64,000 nt of DNA from Ailanthus altissimus (GCA_946807835.1 OX327686.1:7192001-7256000), one strand, 5' to 3'; numbered from the stretch's first letter, positions 1-12,495 are shown. Made by a program: numbers and translations. Notes: generated by a model not told the origin, from the letters alone.

Positions 1-554
1 TCGTTACAACCTCACCGTGTGATTTTAAAGAAAAAATTTAAAGAAAGAAAAAGGAGTTAGATGTTTAATAATTCCTTCCAATTCATTGTTCAAGTTATTA
101 ATCACATTGCATTAGGTTGTCTTATGATTCCATAACTCTGTCAAAGATAAGCCAATATTCCTAAGCATATATTGGATCATTGGCAATGGAAAATGATGGT
201 ACACAAAAAGAAAAGGAAGACTCTAGGCAATGCCTAATGTGATTGGTAGTGTTAAGACTTGCCTTTAATATTAATATTGGCTATATATACACCTAACAAC
301 TTAAACTTTTGAATTAAGTGGTAAAGTACTATAGTAGCAGAGCGAAGATCTTAAGTTTGAGCCTCCATGTCTTTATTTTCAATTATTTTCTTGATTTATC
401 TCTCTGTTTCAGTCTACTGGACAGAGAATTTACTATGGTTCAGACTTACTCGAATCTTTATTTCATATAAGAGGGACTGTTAAGACTTGCCTTTAATACT
501 AATTGAGCATTCTTTTAATAGCTTAAGCATTTGGGTTAAGTGGTAAATTACTAA
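1..554. other. Non-coding flank with a short direct repeat
   Basis: I see no gene here. Two similar segments, 250-332 and 478-554, both start TGTTAAGACTTGCC and share a later TTAAGTGGTAAA block, 228 bases apart. They could be remnants of short terminal repeats, but I could not define a complete element. The Copia reverse transcriptase remnant begins immediately after the second copy. Confidence 0.45.
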
Positions 555-1669
555 GATGCATAATAAATACCATATTCTTGAGTAAAGTTTTTTGCAATAA
601 AACGAGTTTTATATCTCTCAATAGGTCGATCAGATTTAGTGTTGATCTTGTATACCCATATACAACCAATGGCAATCTTATTAGATGAAAAGTAACATAA
701 TCTTAAGTATAAGACTTTTTAAAAGCCTATAATTTTTCTGTGATTAAAGCTAGTCTTGAAATAGGATTAAGGATCATATAAGGAAAGAGTAGTAGAAAAT
801 TACTGATAATTATGAAGTATATTAAGAAGTTATTTTATCTAAGAAGAACGAAGACGAGGGAGTATAAGGGATGCCTTAAAAGTGTCTAAAACATATCTTA
901 CAGACAAGATAAGTCGATTAGAAGTAGGCATTCTATCAGTAGGTTCACTTATATGAAACTCAAAAGAAGTATCTCTTTGTAAAGTATCAGAGAATAAGTC
1001 AATATTATTATTTTAAAAGAGTTGTGGAACAGATAAAGACATAGAATGAAAGTTTGATGTAGCAAAAAACATTTTATATTCGAAAAATATGATATGACGA
1101 GACATGCAAAGATGTTTAGATATGGGATCTCAACGCCTATAATCTTTATATTCTATCCTATATCCTAAAAAATAACACAACCAAGTACGAGGCTCAAGTT
1201 TGGTATGTTTATATTTTTGAAGTATAACAAAGTAGACACAACCAAATACCTCGAGGAAACTTTAATTAAGTGGGCTTCCATAGTGATGCTCATAAGATAG
1301 CTTATTCTCTATAACAAGAAAATGAACACGATTGATGGTAAAGACAACAATTAACGCAACTTCTCCTTAGAATTTTTTAAGACAGGAAGTAAAGATAAGA
1401 AGAACATGAACTATGTCTAAAATATGCTTGTATTTATGTTCAACTCTCCCATTTTGTTTAGATGTACTAGGATAAGATCTTTGACAAATAGTACCACATT
1501 CTTATAAAAGATTTCAGAACTCATAATCCCTATAGTCTATGGCATTATCAGTGCCAAAGACCTTAATTGAGCAATAAAATTGTATTTTAATCATTTAAGC
1601 ATAATCATGGTAAATTTTGGTAAGTTTTGATCTTTGTTTCATAAGAAATAATCATGTGTATCGAGTATA
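555..1669 (-). pseudogene. Older Copia element, part 1: integrase end and start of reverse transcriptase (broken)
   Basis: Read on the minus strand, 1669 to about 1400 encodes Copia integrase motifs (DDYTRYTxLFLMKQRSK, then a GRVEHK block). About 1400-1000 is the integrase/RT linker. 680-555 encodes the start of reverse transcriptase (VYKINTKSDRPIERYKTRF, then AKNFTQEYGIYYA). Several stops interrupt it and the RT is cut off at about 555, so the catalytic YVDD region and 3' LTR are absent. It is continuous with 7056-8695 once the younger element at 1675-7050 is removed. Confidence 0.8.
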
Positions 1670-1674
1670 GTCAT

Positions 1675-2266
1675 TGTTCAATCGGAAGCACACAAACAAG
1701 AAAAATCACCCAAGTAATATATGCAGAACAAGTTATTAAAAGAATAAAGAGAGAAAAGGTAGAAGGAGAACACATAATATTTACGTGGTTCGGTAACTTG
1801 CCTACATCCACAACGGATCAAGATCACACTCTTTTCTTATTGAATTACAAGGCACTCACAAAGCACGCCTTTTATAAGAAAAATCACAAAGAAAAAACTC
1901 TCTATTGCACTCTAGGGATTTCTCACACTAAGAACCACAAAGATTTCTTATTTTCACTTAGATCTATTGGGTTATTACAAAGATATGTTTACAAGTCAAT
2001 TGATAGCCTTTATATAGGAAGTCTCAAATTGGAAAACACTTCTAGTGCCTAGTACCACGATGCTGGTGCTCCCGTTTGGGCGCTACGACACTAACCACCC
2101 ATCACCACAGTGCTCAAGTGCTGTTTTGAGTGTCGCGGCGCCCACGCCTGGGCATCACCCCTTTCGTCTTTCGCTACCTTTCACATCCGTCTTTGATCCT
2201 TGCGCACCCTACACACTTGACTTACTCTCCAAACCATATCTCGATGATTTTCAATCAATATTCTCA
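1675..2266 (-). repeat. 3' LTR of the complete Copia element
   Basis: Starts TGAGAATATTG on the minus strand and matches 6359-7050 through most of its length. About 80-100 bases present in the right copy (around 6700-6790) are missing here near 2015. The block ACGTGGTTCGG...CTTGCCTAC at about 1783-1805 is conserved in both copies, and a related block occurs in the solo LTR at 15048-16023. Open frames inside it are not genes. Confidence 0.9.
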
Positions 2267-2472
2267 TAAATCTCCTCCTTAATTCAAAATCATCCACAAA
2301 GCAACTCGATATCTCATTTTCGCATCTTCGGTTACCCTCACAAAGTAGTGAATCCGGTTAAGTCTTTACATAAGATAAACTTAATTGAGGGCAGTGGCTT
2401 AGTTAACATATCAACAGGGTTTTTACATGACGCTATCTTCGTTAGACTAACTTCACCACTTTGGACAATCTC

Positions 2473-5400
2473 TCAAATGTAATAGAGTCTTACATCAATG
2501 TGTTTCGACCTCTCGTGGAATACTTGATGCTTGCTTAGGTGTATGGCACTCTGACTATTACAATACACACCAGTGTTCACATCTTTACTAGCCAATACCT
2601 CGGTGCATATTCCTTTTAACCACACAGCCTCCTTAATAGCTTCACCAATAGCTATGTACTCCACCTCTGTGATAGATAGTGTAACCACATATTGTAGAAC
2701 TGATCTCCAACACACACTACACCCAATGACTGTGAATACGTAGCCTGTCAATGATTTTTTATTGTTTAGATTACCTGTATAATCTGAGTCTATGTACCCT
2801 CTTACCATTTCACTATTGTCCTCATCCATTTTATACATTAACCCGTGAATTGACATCCCCTTGAGATATCTTAAAATCCACTTCACTGCAAGTTAGTGAT
2901 CCTTTTTTGAATTTTTCATGTATCTACTCACCACACTCACAGCCTGTGCTATGTTTGGTCTTGTACAAACCATTGCATACATGATACTCCCCATAACGCT
3001 TGCATAAGGTACTTTATTCATCTGCAATTTCTTCTCTTTGGATGTCGGTAACTATGCTGCTGAAAATTTGAAATGCATGGTCAAAAGAGTAGAGACAGTC
3101 TTCGCATTAGACATATCAAACTTCTCTAGAGTTTTGAGTATATATCGTTGTTGGGATAAAAAGATAACATCTCTTCTTTTCCTTATAATATCCATACCCA
3201 AAATTCTCTTCGCTGCTCCCAAATCCTTTATTTTAAACTCGTCACTTAATTGTTTTTTAAACTTCTGTATTTCTTCCATGTTCTTACATACGATCAATAT
3301 ATCATCGACATATAGAAAAAAATACATAATTTCATAACTTATGTTCTTGAAGTACATGCATCCATCATACTTGCTCCTACTAAAATCACAAGCCATCATA
3401 AACTCATTAAATCTCCTATACAATTGTCTAGGTGATTAATTTAACTCATATAATGACTTCTTTAGCAAACAAGCATGATCTTCTTTCCCGAGCTCCTCGA
3501 ACCTTTGCGGTTGTACCATGTATATTGTCTCTTTAAGCTCTCTATATAAAAAAGCTGTCTTTACATCCATCTGCTCTAGATGTAAATCAAGGTTTGCACA
3601 CATGCCTAACAAAATCCTAATAAATGTGTGCTTGACGACTGGAGAGAATATCTCATGAAAATCAACTCCCTCTTTCTGAGTAAAACCTTATGCTACTAGT
3701 CTAGCCTTGAATCTCATAAGCTCTATTCCCGGTATTCTCTCCTTCACCTTATACACTCACTTCCACCCAACTAGTTTCTTTTGAGATCTCTCCACCAACT
3801 TTCAGGTATTATTTTTCCTAAGAGAACTAATATCTTCTTCCATGGCCTGCTACCATTCTTTCTTGTTTTCACTTTTCATAGCCTCACCATATATCCTAGG
3901 CTCATCATACTCAAGAGTATAAGTGAAATTAAAAGCATGAGTAACTAGATCTGCTTGTGTATACTTAACTGGTGGGTTAATCATTTTCCTTAGCCCGTCT
4001 CTGGCTAGCTGGTACTCTTCAAGTTCCATCTCAGGAGTCCTAGTTTTTCTTTGGGTAGACTTAGAGAAACTCGTCGGTATTCTTGGTTCTTCTTTAAGGA
4101 TCTCTTTATTGAAGTGCTGATCTGGGGGCATATCAAATCTATTCTCAGGTTCCACTTCAACTTTTTTTTGACTCGGGTGCTGAGTCTTCTTTAGGCACAT
4201 GTTCTTCTTTCTAATCTTCTTGGGAGGTTTTTAGTATCGTTGTCTCATCGAACGTCACGTCACGACTTATGATACTCCTTAGTGGTGTTAAGTCTTTACA
4301 TCATACCTTGTATCCTTTCACTCCTTCGGGATATTTTATAAATACCCTTTTAATAGCTTTAGGTTCCAACTTCCCCTCCTTAACACGTACAAAGGCAGGG
4401 CAGTCAAATATTCTGAGGTGGTCATATTTCGAAGGATTGCCATACCATTTATCTTCTGGCATCTTGAAGTCAATTGCTGAGGGAGGACTTCTAGTAATCA
4501 AATAAGCTGCAGTCGCTACAGCTTCTCCCCAAAATGCCTTGGACATCTTTGCATTGATAAGCATACATTTAACCCCTTTCAAGTAGGGTCTTATTCATTC
4601 TCTCAACTATGCCATTCTGATGTGGTGTTGATCTCACCGTTCTATGCCTCGCAATCCCATGCTTGACACAAAATTCATCAAAATCTTTATTATAAAACTC
4701 AAGGCTATTATCAATTCTTAGCCTTTGCACCATTTTGCCAGTTTGATTCTCAATAAGAGCCTTCCAAGTCTTGAATACATCAAACATTTGATCTTTACTC
4801 TTCAACACATAGACCCACAGCTTCCTTGAATAGTCATCAATTAAACTGAGAAAATACTTGGCACCACCACGAGTAGTTGTCTGAGCTAGTCCCCAATGAT
4901 CTGAGTTTATGTAGTCAAGAATCCTTTTAGTCTTGTACTCGTCGATACTAAATCTCACCCTATGTGCTTTCACAAGCATAAAATGCTCACAAAACTCTAA
5001 AGGCTAGAACTTATCCTCACCAAATGCCTTTTGACTAAATAACTCATTCAGACTTTTCTCGCCTAGGTGTGCCAATCAATGATGCCATAACTTAAATTGC
5101 ATACTCTCATCATCTACAAAGAATAATGCAAAATCACTCACGACTTCACCTTTAAGTATATAAACGCCTTTGTACTTTTCTTCTCTCATTACCACCATGG
5201 AATCCTTCAATACTCTTAAAACTCCTTCGTCTATCCTGATGCAATACCCATTCTGGTCTAAAGTCCCTAGTGAGATTAAATTTCTTTTCAAGTTAGGAAC
5301 ATACCTAACATCTGTCAACTCTCTCACTCGCCTATCATGCAGCCTAAGCTTAACACTATCAATTTCTATCATCTGACATGCAACGTCATTACCTATTAAT

Positions 5401-5738
5401 ACTTTACCACCATTAATATGCTGGAAATTTACAAACCAAGACTTGTATAGGCACATATGAAAAGTACAACCAAAATCAAGAATCCATTGTTCAGTGTTCA
5501 TACCATCAGTAGCAACGAGTGTATCTACGCTATCATAGTTATCATCATAGGCAAGCGCATCATTTGCTTTTTTCTTGTTTTGTGTTCACTTCTCAGGATA
5601 GTCTTTTATGAAATGCCCTTCTTTCTTGCAGCAATAGCACTTCCTAGGAGTCTTAGACTTCAATCTTGAGCCATTTTTCCTTCCATCTCTATATGAGGGC
5701 CTTCCTCTTACAGATAAACTTTCTACATTGCCCTCGAT
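2473..5738 (-). pseudogene. Copia pol remnant: protease, integrase, RT, RNase H
   Basis: Broken polyprotein read from 5738 down. About 5501-5076 holds the protease signature WILDFGCTFHMC (usual DSG is DFG) and the GAG-pre-integrase region. 4979-4301 is integrase: DDYSRKLWVYVLKSKDQ, a later RIDNSLEFYN block and HQNGIVERMN, so the catalytic D,D,E segments are all visible. 4200-3850 is the linker. About 3840-3052 is reverse transcriptase with an intact FFLYVDDILIV motif. 2886-2473 is RNase H, with a DSDYTG block and a C-terminal KHIDVR block. Frame changes occur near 4570, 4300, 3850, 3420 and 2890. The protein would act in reverse transcription and integration; as it stands it cannot be made. 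Confidence 0.88.
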
Positions 5739-6310
5739 CTACTTCCCTAATAATTTTGAGTTTAATAATGATTTCATATCACTCATATTTAAACTTTCTC
5801 TGTCGTAGAGTAGCGTATTGGCAAAGCTCTCATAACTCTTGAGGAGTGAACTCAACAGGATAATTGCTCTATCTTCGTCTTCTATCTTAATGTTGATAGA
5901 TTCAAGATCAAGGATGATCTTTTGAAGGCATTTATATGATCTTTCATCGGCATCCCCTCTGACATGGACAACTAATATAGCTTCTTCTTTATATGAAATC
6001 TGTTGGCCAACGATTTTCACATATAAAGTGAGTCAAGCTTCTTCCAAAGACCTATTGTCATCGTCTCACCTGCTACTTCCCTTAGTACTTCATCACTCAA
6101 TGATAGAACGATTGTGCTATGAGCTTTTTCTCGAATGCCCATTATTTCTGGTTCAAATTTAGATGACTCTAGCATCTTCTCTTCATCACTAGATGGAGCT
6201 GTAGTCTCCTCTAATGCCGAGCCTAGCCTTTGGCTCACCAACAATGCCTTAACCTTCATCTTTCACAGATTGAAGTCATTCGTACCATTGAATTTCTCTA
6301 CCTCGTACTT
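5560..6310 (-). pseudogene. Copia gag remnant with degraded zinc knuckle
   Basis: Minus-strand frames 6259-6017 and 6020-5739 encode a Copia gag (UBN2-type) domain. Typical blocks are GLWKKLDSLYM, IKIEDEDRAIILLSSL and LLYDRESLNMSDMKSLL. A zinc knuckle follows at about 5645-5600, reading CYCCKKEGHFIKDY; the expected last Cys is Tyr. One frameshift near 6017 separates the two halves. The same gag family occurs at 33264-34650. It is followed directly by the protease region of pol and preceded by the primer site and 5' LTR. Confidence 0.85.
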
Positions 6311-6358
6311 GGGTGTGGCTATATCTACTTAGAAAACCTAGCTCTGATGCCAGTTTAT

Positions 6359-7050
6359 TGAAGCGAAAGTACACAAATAAGTAAAATCACCTAAACAATA
6401 TATGCAAAATAAGTTATTAAGAAAATAAAGAGAGAAAGGGTAGAAGGAGAACACAGAAAATTTACGTGGTTCGGCAACTTGCCTACGTCCACGGTAGATC
6501 AAAATCATACTATTTTCTTATTGAATCATAAGACACTCATAAAAGCACACATTTTACAAAAAAGATCACGAAGAAAAAACTCTCTATTGCACTCTAGAGA
6601 TTTCTCTCACTAAGAACAACAAAGATTTCTTCTTTTCACTTAGATCTATTGGGTTATCACAAAGATGTGTTTACAACCTAATTGATAGTCGTTATATAGG
6701 CTTTAGGACATCCTAGGTTTACCCTAAACATGTGGGAGTCATATTAGGGAGTCCTGAAGCAAGTAGGGGACAAAATAAGAAATTCTCAAATCGGTAAACA
6801 CTTATCGCACCCAATGCCACGGCACTTAGCGCTCACCAATGCGCGCTGGTGCTCCTGTATGGGCTCCGCAGCAATGACCACCTAGCGCTGCGGGGCTTAG
6901 ATGCTGTTTTGAGCACCGTGACACCCATGCCTGAGTACCGCTCCCTTCGTCTTTCACCTCCTTTCGAGTCTGCCTTCGATCCTTGTGCACTTTATTCACT
7001 TGGCTTGCTCTCCAAATTATATTTCAATTATTTTCAACCAATATTATCTA
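6359..7050 (-). repeat. 5' LTR of the complete Copia element
   Basis: Ends at the primer site (about 6341-6353) and starts at the target duplication 7051-7055. It is longer than its partner because it keeps a block near 6700-6790. A GC-richer stretch at about 6885-6945 pairs with 2105-2165 of the other LTR; there most differences are C/T or G/A changes. Confidence 0.9.
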
Positions 7051-7055
7051 GTCAT

Positions 7056-8695
7056 CAATGAAAATAATAAAATATCGAGATCTTCCCATAATGGCAATGG
7101 GAGATGAGCCCTATTTATTATAGTGTACAAGATAAAAAAGAGTATGAAAAACAATAATACGATTATTAAAAAGAAAAGCTGGTTATTGTCAAATTGTTAA
7201 AGGACAAATCAAATTGTCATCTTTACTATCTGAAACAATTCCTAATGACCTCTAGAGGCTAGAGAACATATACGCCTGATTAGCGCATGACTCAAATGAG
7301 AATGTCAGAGATGCAATAAAGATATTAGAGAAGTAGATAATGTAGATTGAGGAGATAAATGGGACAAATGTATAAAGATAAGCTCATATAGATGACTAAC
7401 TTTATGGCCTGTCTCAAGTGTTTGACCTGTTTTCGGATCCTGAACATAACACTCAGAGGTAGTAAATAAAATGTTAAAACTAAGTTCGCATAGTTGATCG
7501 ATAGACAAAAGATTTAATGTGAATTTAGGTAAAAAAAAATATTAGATGATAAAATATTAAAGCAAGACACTTGACCAATATGACTAACATTCATGAAAGA
7601 CCTATTGGTAGTTTAAATAGAGGGTAAATGTGAAATAGGAAATTTAGAGGAGAAAATAATATAATCATAGGTTATGTGATTGCAACATGCAAAATCAAAA
7701 TACCAAGAGTTACTTGAAAAAAACATAGGAAGCAAAAATAAAAGGCTTACCAGAGTTAGATAAAATTAGCAGAGTAAAGATTCAAGATCACTAGTTAAAT
7801 TAGAAGAGGAATTGGCATTATCTTAGGCAATAGTAATGATAGAGAGTTATGTAGGCCTTGTAGAAGTAACGCCTCTAGACTATTTATTTTATTTGGGATA
7901 CTTTTCTCATAATGACCAAGTCCAAGTTCTGAACATATTTTGCATTTACGTATCGTAAAATTAGAACTATATGACCAAGTAAGTGGCAATATCGAGATGT
8001 CACGGTTTGAGTAGGGTGAATAGATTTGTGCTGAGAAATAGTAAATACTGTGTTTGTGTGAACTGGTTAAAGAATAGCAAACCTTATTTCTTTAGAGATA
8101 AGAGCATCAATAGCTTGATCTAAAAAAGGTAGGGGCCTTTGATGAAGCTAAAAGGCATGAGTAGGCTCAAATTTATCTTATAAAGCCATGAGAAGCTGAA
8201 TTAGACCTTAATGATCATGGTAGACAACAAAAGCTTGGGCATCATTATTATTCTTCCAAATTAATTTTGAAAGAGCCAATTGATTCTAAATAAACTGCAT
8301 CTAAGAACAGAAATTGACAATGGATTGCTTTTGTTCTTGTCAAAGTTAATGCAATTTTTACAGTAGTTGATATTAATAAGACAGATCCATGGTGGTGTAA
8401 CAATGCACAAGAAAATTTTAAAATGATCTAGCAATATCAAATCATCCATAATAAAGGTTGATGGATGAGGTCAAGATATTCTACAACCATGTAATGATAT
8501 GGTGATTTTTGTTATCCCAATCTTCTAGTATATCAATAAAAGCCCTTGGACTCCTATTATTGAGTTGTTTAGGCAAAGTATCATTACCAGTTATGTAATA
8601 CTAAAGTTTTATACCTTTAAAAAAGCTGCACATAGCTTGTGTCAACAAAACATAATTTTATCCATCAAGCATAATATGAATAGGTTAGGAGACAT
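7056..8695 (-). pseudogene. Older Copia element, part 2: gag, protease and start of integrase (broken)
   Basis: Minus strand from 8695 down: the first recognisable block is a Copia gag N-terminus (PIHIMLDG, then NYVLLTQAMCSFFKG, YYITGN and LEDWDN) with in-frame stops. A zinc-knuckle-like CKICSELGLGHYEK lies near 7950-7900. At 7080-7056 it reads RYFIIFIDD, which runs straight into the TYR-rich integrase motif at 1669 when the inserted element and one GTCAT copy are removed. No LTR or primer site is recognisable to the right of 8695, so the 5' end is lost. Confidence 0.8.
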
Positions 8696-10626
8696 CAAAC
8701 TTATACATTAAAAAATACAATTTTGACCTTTTAACTTTTAAAAATTGCATTTATCCCTAAATTATTAATATTTGTGATTTGACCCTAAACTATTAAAAAA
8801 TTATAAAATGGACCCTAAAAAATTTGATAATTATAAATGATCTCATAATTTTGAAAATGCAAAATTATCCAAAAAATGCAAAAAAAAAATAATTTGATGT
8901 CAAAATATTTGAAAAATTTACAAAAAAACCCTTATTGTAAATCTAAGGACCAATCAAAAAATGGGATACCATACATCGATATGTACAGCTACAAGGAGTT
9001 GAATGGTGTTGGTGATGGGGGGACACACGCCAAAAAATGGTCGAGATCTATAACAGACGACGGCGGATGAAATTACTATTTAGTGGCACGTGCGGTGGCG
9101 AATGAATGCACAGTTGTAATTACTGGTCAATTCTGAGTGCGTTGGGCTGGATGGTGCACATTCCCTCATCAAAAAATGGTTGAAATTTGAGTTAGGCAAT
9201 AAGAGTGTAGAGAAATTTGATTGACGCATGTGCACTATTTTGACGTTCGATTAATGCGATTCTGGTGGGGTTCAAATAGTCAGCATTGTCTAAATATCCT
9301 GGGTTAGGCAGTGTTGATTATGAAAATCTTTGATGAAATTTCAGTGGTTTTTTGGTGAACGTCGGTGAACTTTTCATGAGTTTTTTTAAAAAATTCAAGT
9401 AAGTCTTGGCTAAACAACAAGATAGTGAAAAAACTAAAATTTTGATAACATGTGAGAAATATAAAAGACGTATATATTTTATTATGAGAATAATACACAA
9501 AATAAGTCTTTATATAGGCTTTAGGTTGATACAAAATAAAAAAACTATAATAAACAAAAGGAAGGAAAATATTTACACATTAATGACAATACAAGAAATA
9601 TAAATTATGTAAGGGGAATATTATGTAAACAATTATTAAAAAAAGATAATAATTTTTTCTCTAAAAATTAGAACATTTAAACGACATCATTTCCATTAAA
9701 ATGATCAAAATGATGACTTTTAATAACGAAAAGATTTTCTATGTGAAAAAAGAAGTGCTATGTAATGGAATATTAAACAAATATCATTGTTTTGTAACAT
9801 TAATAATATGATTCCTTTTGTTATAAATGTTTTTCTAATTCTATTATACAATTGTGATATTTGTTTGTTATAAATTTGTAACTTTTTTAATTTTCATCGA
9901 AAAATGATGTTATATAAAGTTTAAATAACTTTTTTTTTAAAAAGTAGCATTTTTTTCCAAAAATTATAACGCCAAAATGACATTGTTTCAACTAAAACTA
10001 CTGAAACGACGCCGTTTTGGTGGCAAAAAACTTTTCTAAATAGAAAACAAATTTTACATAATAGAATTTTAACCAAACGTCATCATTTTATAACATTAAT
10101 AATATGCATCATATGATTCTTTTTATCACAATCTTTTCTTCTATTTCTATCACAAAATTGCAATACTTTCCATCATAAATTTTGTAATAATTTTGTTTTG
10201 TAATAAAAAAACATCACCATTTTATGATAGAATATTAAATTCAAAAAATCATCTAAATTTAAGATATAAACTATCCCTACGCCCAAATCATTTTTCAAAC
10301 TTTGTCATAAAAGACCTGTTTATAGTAGTGCTAGTTCTACATTTTTTTTTAAAAAGAGTACAATTTGCTAAAAAAATGGAGAATATTACTTTTATATTAA
10401 ATAGACTATTATTCACTATATAAAGAGATTGAAGATCAATATTAAAGTTTCAAAAAAAAAAAAAGTGGTTATGGCATGTGTGTTTCTTATATAAATGTGA
10501 AAACAGTGGTTTAAACACATTTTAACTTTGATAAGATATATGTGAAAAATATTATATCTTTGATCTTAATTATTATAATAAAATTTTCTCTTATTTAGAA
10601 AGAAATAATATTTGATATATAATAGA
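8696..10626. other. Unassigned AT-rich intergenic DNA with an imperfect direct repeat
   Basis: No gene is supportable. 8700-8870 contains repeated phrases of the type GACCCTAAACTATTAAAAA, common in plant non-coding repeats. 8985-9300 is less AT-rich than its surroundings but has no recognisable protein. 9735-9890 and 10025-10190 are diverged copies of one segment (shared core GTAACATTAATAATATG / ATAACATTAATAATATG), about 290 bases apart. A conserved ACGACGCCGTTTTGG stretch sits at 10006-10020 between them. Confidence 0.5.
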
Positions 10627-11360
10627 TGTTGGAATTTTTAGAGCGTACTCTAAAAATATTTTAAGTACTTTTTCAAAATTTTCAGTTATAAATAAACAAG
10701 AATAAGAAAGATCAAATAATTAAAGAGAAAAATAATCAATCACACCAAAAAAACACAAACAATATAGGTGATTCAATAATAACTGTCTATATTCATGGTG
10801 GATCTCAAGATTTCAATTTTTTTTGATTCAGTTCTTTTATACATAAATAACTCTTATAAGAGATTATAAAGAATATCTAATAGCATAGAGCTCTCAAGAA
10901 TTTATACCATACTATCTTGTGCACTCAAAACAATCAAGTATAACTTAAGTTCTTTATACTCTCTCTTATTGATTCTTGATTAATTCTAATGGGTTACAAG
11001 AGTTTATATAATATTTAAAATGTCCCAAGAAACCATTTTTCTAATTAGAATAAGAGTTTAAGTGTTTAAAAATTTTAAAACCGACTTAAACTCACAATTA
11101 ATTCTAAAAAGGTGATTTTTTGAATAAGTAGTGCTATGAGCTCTAAATTCAGTGCCGCAATGTTGACCATACTAACTTTGGTGTTGTAGCATCCACACCT
11201 AGACATGTCCTCCTTGTGCTTTCACATCCCTCGTAACATCCGACTTTCTGTTTTGTTCCTTTTTGTTTATCTATTACATTCTTAACCATGTGTCAAGTCT
11301 CCATCAATTTTTAACTTAAAATTATATTCAAACTATAATTTTGAATGACCAATTTCAATA
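10627..11360 (-). repeat. Copia solo LTR, same family as the element at 32494-35451
   Basis: The reverse complement aligns along its length with the LTR at 34716-35451: both begin with a stretch like TTAGAATT..TTTAAA and end with TAACA/CCAACA. The shared internal block around 10755-10810 (tgattca..ataactgtctatattcatggtg) matches 35270-35320. Length is 734 against 736 for the partner. Imperfect target duplication ATAGA (10622-10626) and ATAAA (11361-11365). No internal region is present, so this is a solo LTR. Confidence 0.8.
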
Positions 11361-12487
11361 ATAAAGAATATCTAACAAAAAAAATATCAAGGCTTATGAA
11401 AAATTTGTAGAACTGTTAGAAAAATATTAAGAGCATAATTATAGGAATATTAATTTGAATTTATTTTTTTGTCGTCATTCTAAATAACTCTGAATTTTTT
11501 TCTAATATAAGAATTATTTTTATGTAAATTATTGTATTATGTAATAGTAGTATTTAGTGCCTCTAAGGTGTTGACATCTATAGCCACTTCGAATAAGAAT
11601 TTGCTGCAGGAATTCTTTATTTTCGGTATCTAATCCCAACTTACAATTGAAAACAAATGTAATAGTAGTATTTATTGATATTTACGTGCGTTAGGAATGA
11701 AATTTTAGGGTGGGACCAAAAGATTTCGCAGCCAACACCTTGTCTTTTAAAATGGAAATGATGAAATTTCCACCATCGTAGTGGCTTGGATGCTCGGTCC
11801 CATGATCCGAGTGCTCGACCGCAATCGGAAGTCCACTACTTTTTGGAGAAAATGGCACATGTGTTTTCCATTTTGCAGATAACTTCCGTTCAGTCTCCAT
11901 CATTGCATTATATATTATTGTCAAATTGATCATGACGAGACTCGCCATCCAAAAATAAAATTTAAACCAACGTGCAACTTTTTCTATAGTATCAGCAAAA
12001 TTTCCAATTTGTCAAACAATTGTCTTGCAGCTCATTTGTTCTATCGACTTCCGAATAATTAAGCATTGCGGAAAGTGAAAATGATCGTAGCTTCCTCCCT
12101 TATCCCTACCAACTTCTTTTGTAGCTACTTACTTTCGACATCTATTCTATATCAAATGGCATCTCTCTATCTCATATTGTTTTATTCCTTTCGTTACAGA
12201 AAGGAAAAATAGAAAATCAAGTTTGGTGACAAGTGAGACAACCTTATCCAATTTAATCTCATTTATAAAACGTGCAAGGATCTTAAACAATTGATTTCAT
12301 TTTATAAAATATATTATTCTGCAGGATTTACAACTGAAACAAGTCTACATTGAGTTTTTCTTTTATTTTGTCACGTGGCTTTAGAATTAATTCCTGGAAA
12401 TGAAATGTCAAGATAATGTCTTCAAGAATAGTGTTCGGCTTCTTTGCGTATGGATCACAAATAGAAAAATGGCTTTAAAAGTCTTCA
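11361..12487. other. Intergenic DNA with one uncharacterised minus-strand ORF
   Basis: The only open frame of note is 11948-11691 on the minus strand, 85 codons. Its composition is less AT-rich than the flanks. It has a short hydrophobic start (SLVMINLTIIYNAMM) and a His-rich centre (EHSDHGTEHPSHYDGG). I do not recognise it and see no splice structure or partner exons, so I do not call it a gene. The rest holds nothing I can identify. Confidence 0.3.
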
Positions 12488-12495
12488 TACCTCGT

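Larger units (their letters stand above)
1675..7050 (-). mobile_element. Complete but decayed Copia LTR retrotransposon
   Basis: Two related LTRs (1675-2266 and 6359-7050) flank gag and pol remnants read on the minus strand. The 5-base target duplication GTCAT lies at 1670-1674 and 7051-7055. The primer site (minus strand CTGGCATCAGAGC, like initiator Met-tRNA) adjoins the right LTR at about 6341-6353. A polypurine tract (minus strand TTAAGGAGGAGATTTA) adjoins the left LTR at 2267-2282. Domain order on the minus strand is gag, protease, integrase, RT, RNase H, which defines Copia. Frameshifts and stops make it non-functional. Confidence 0.93.

Noticed and set aside
300..370. tRNA-like box A/box B sequence suggesting a SINE
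   Set aside because: The B-box match (TTTGAGCCTCC) is poor and there is no poly-A tail or defined 5' end.
1654..2052. 132-codon open frame across the left border of the complete Copia element
   Set aside because: It spans the target duplication into the LTR and is read on the wrong strand for the element.
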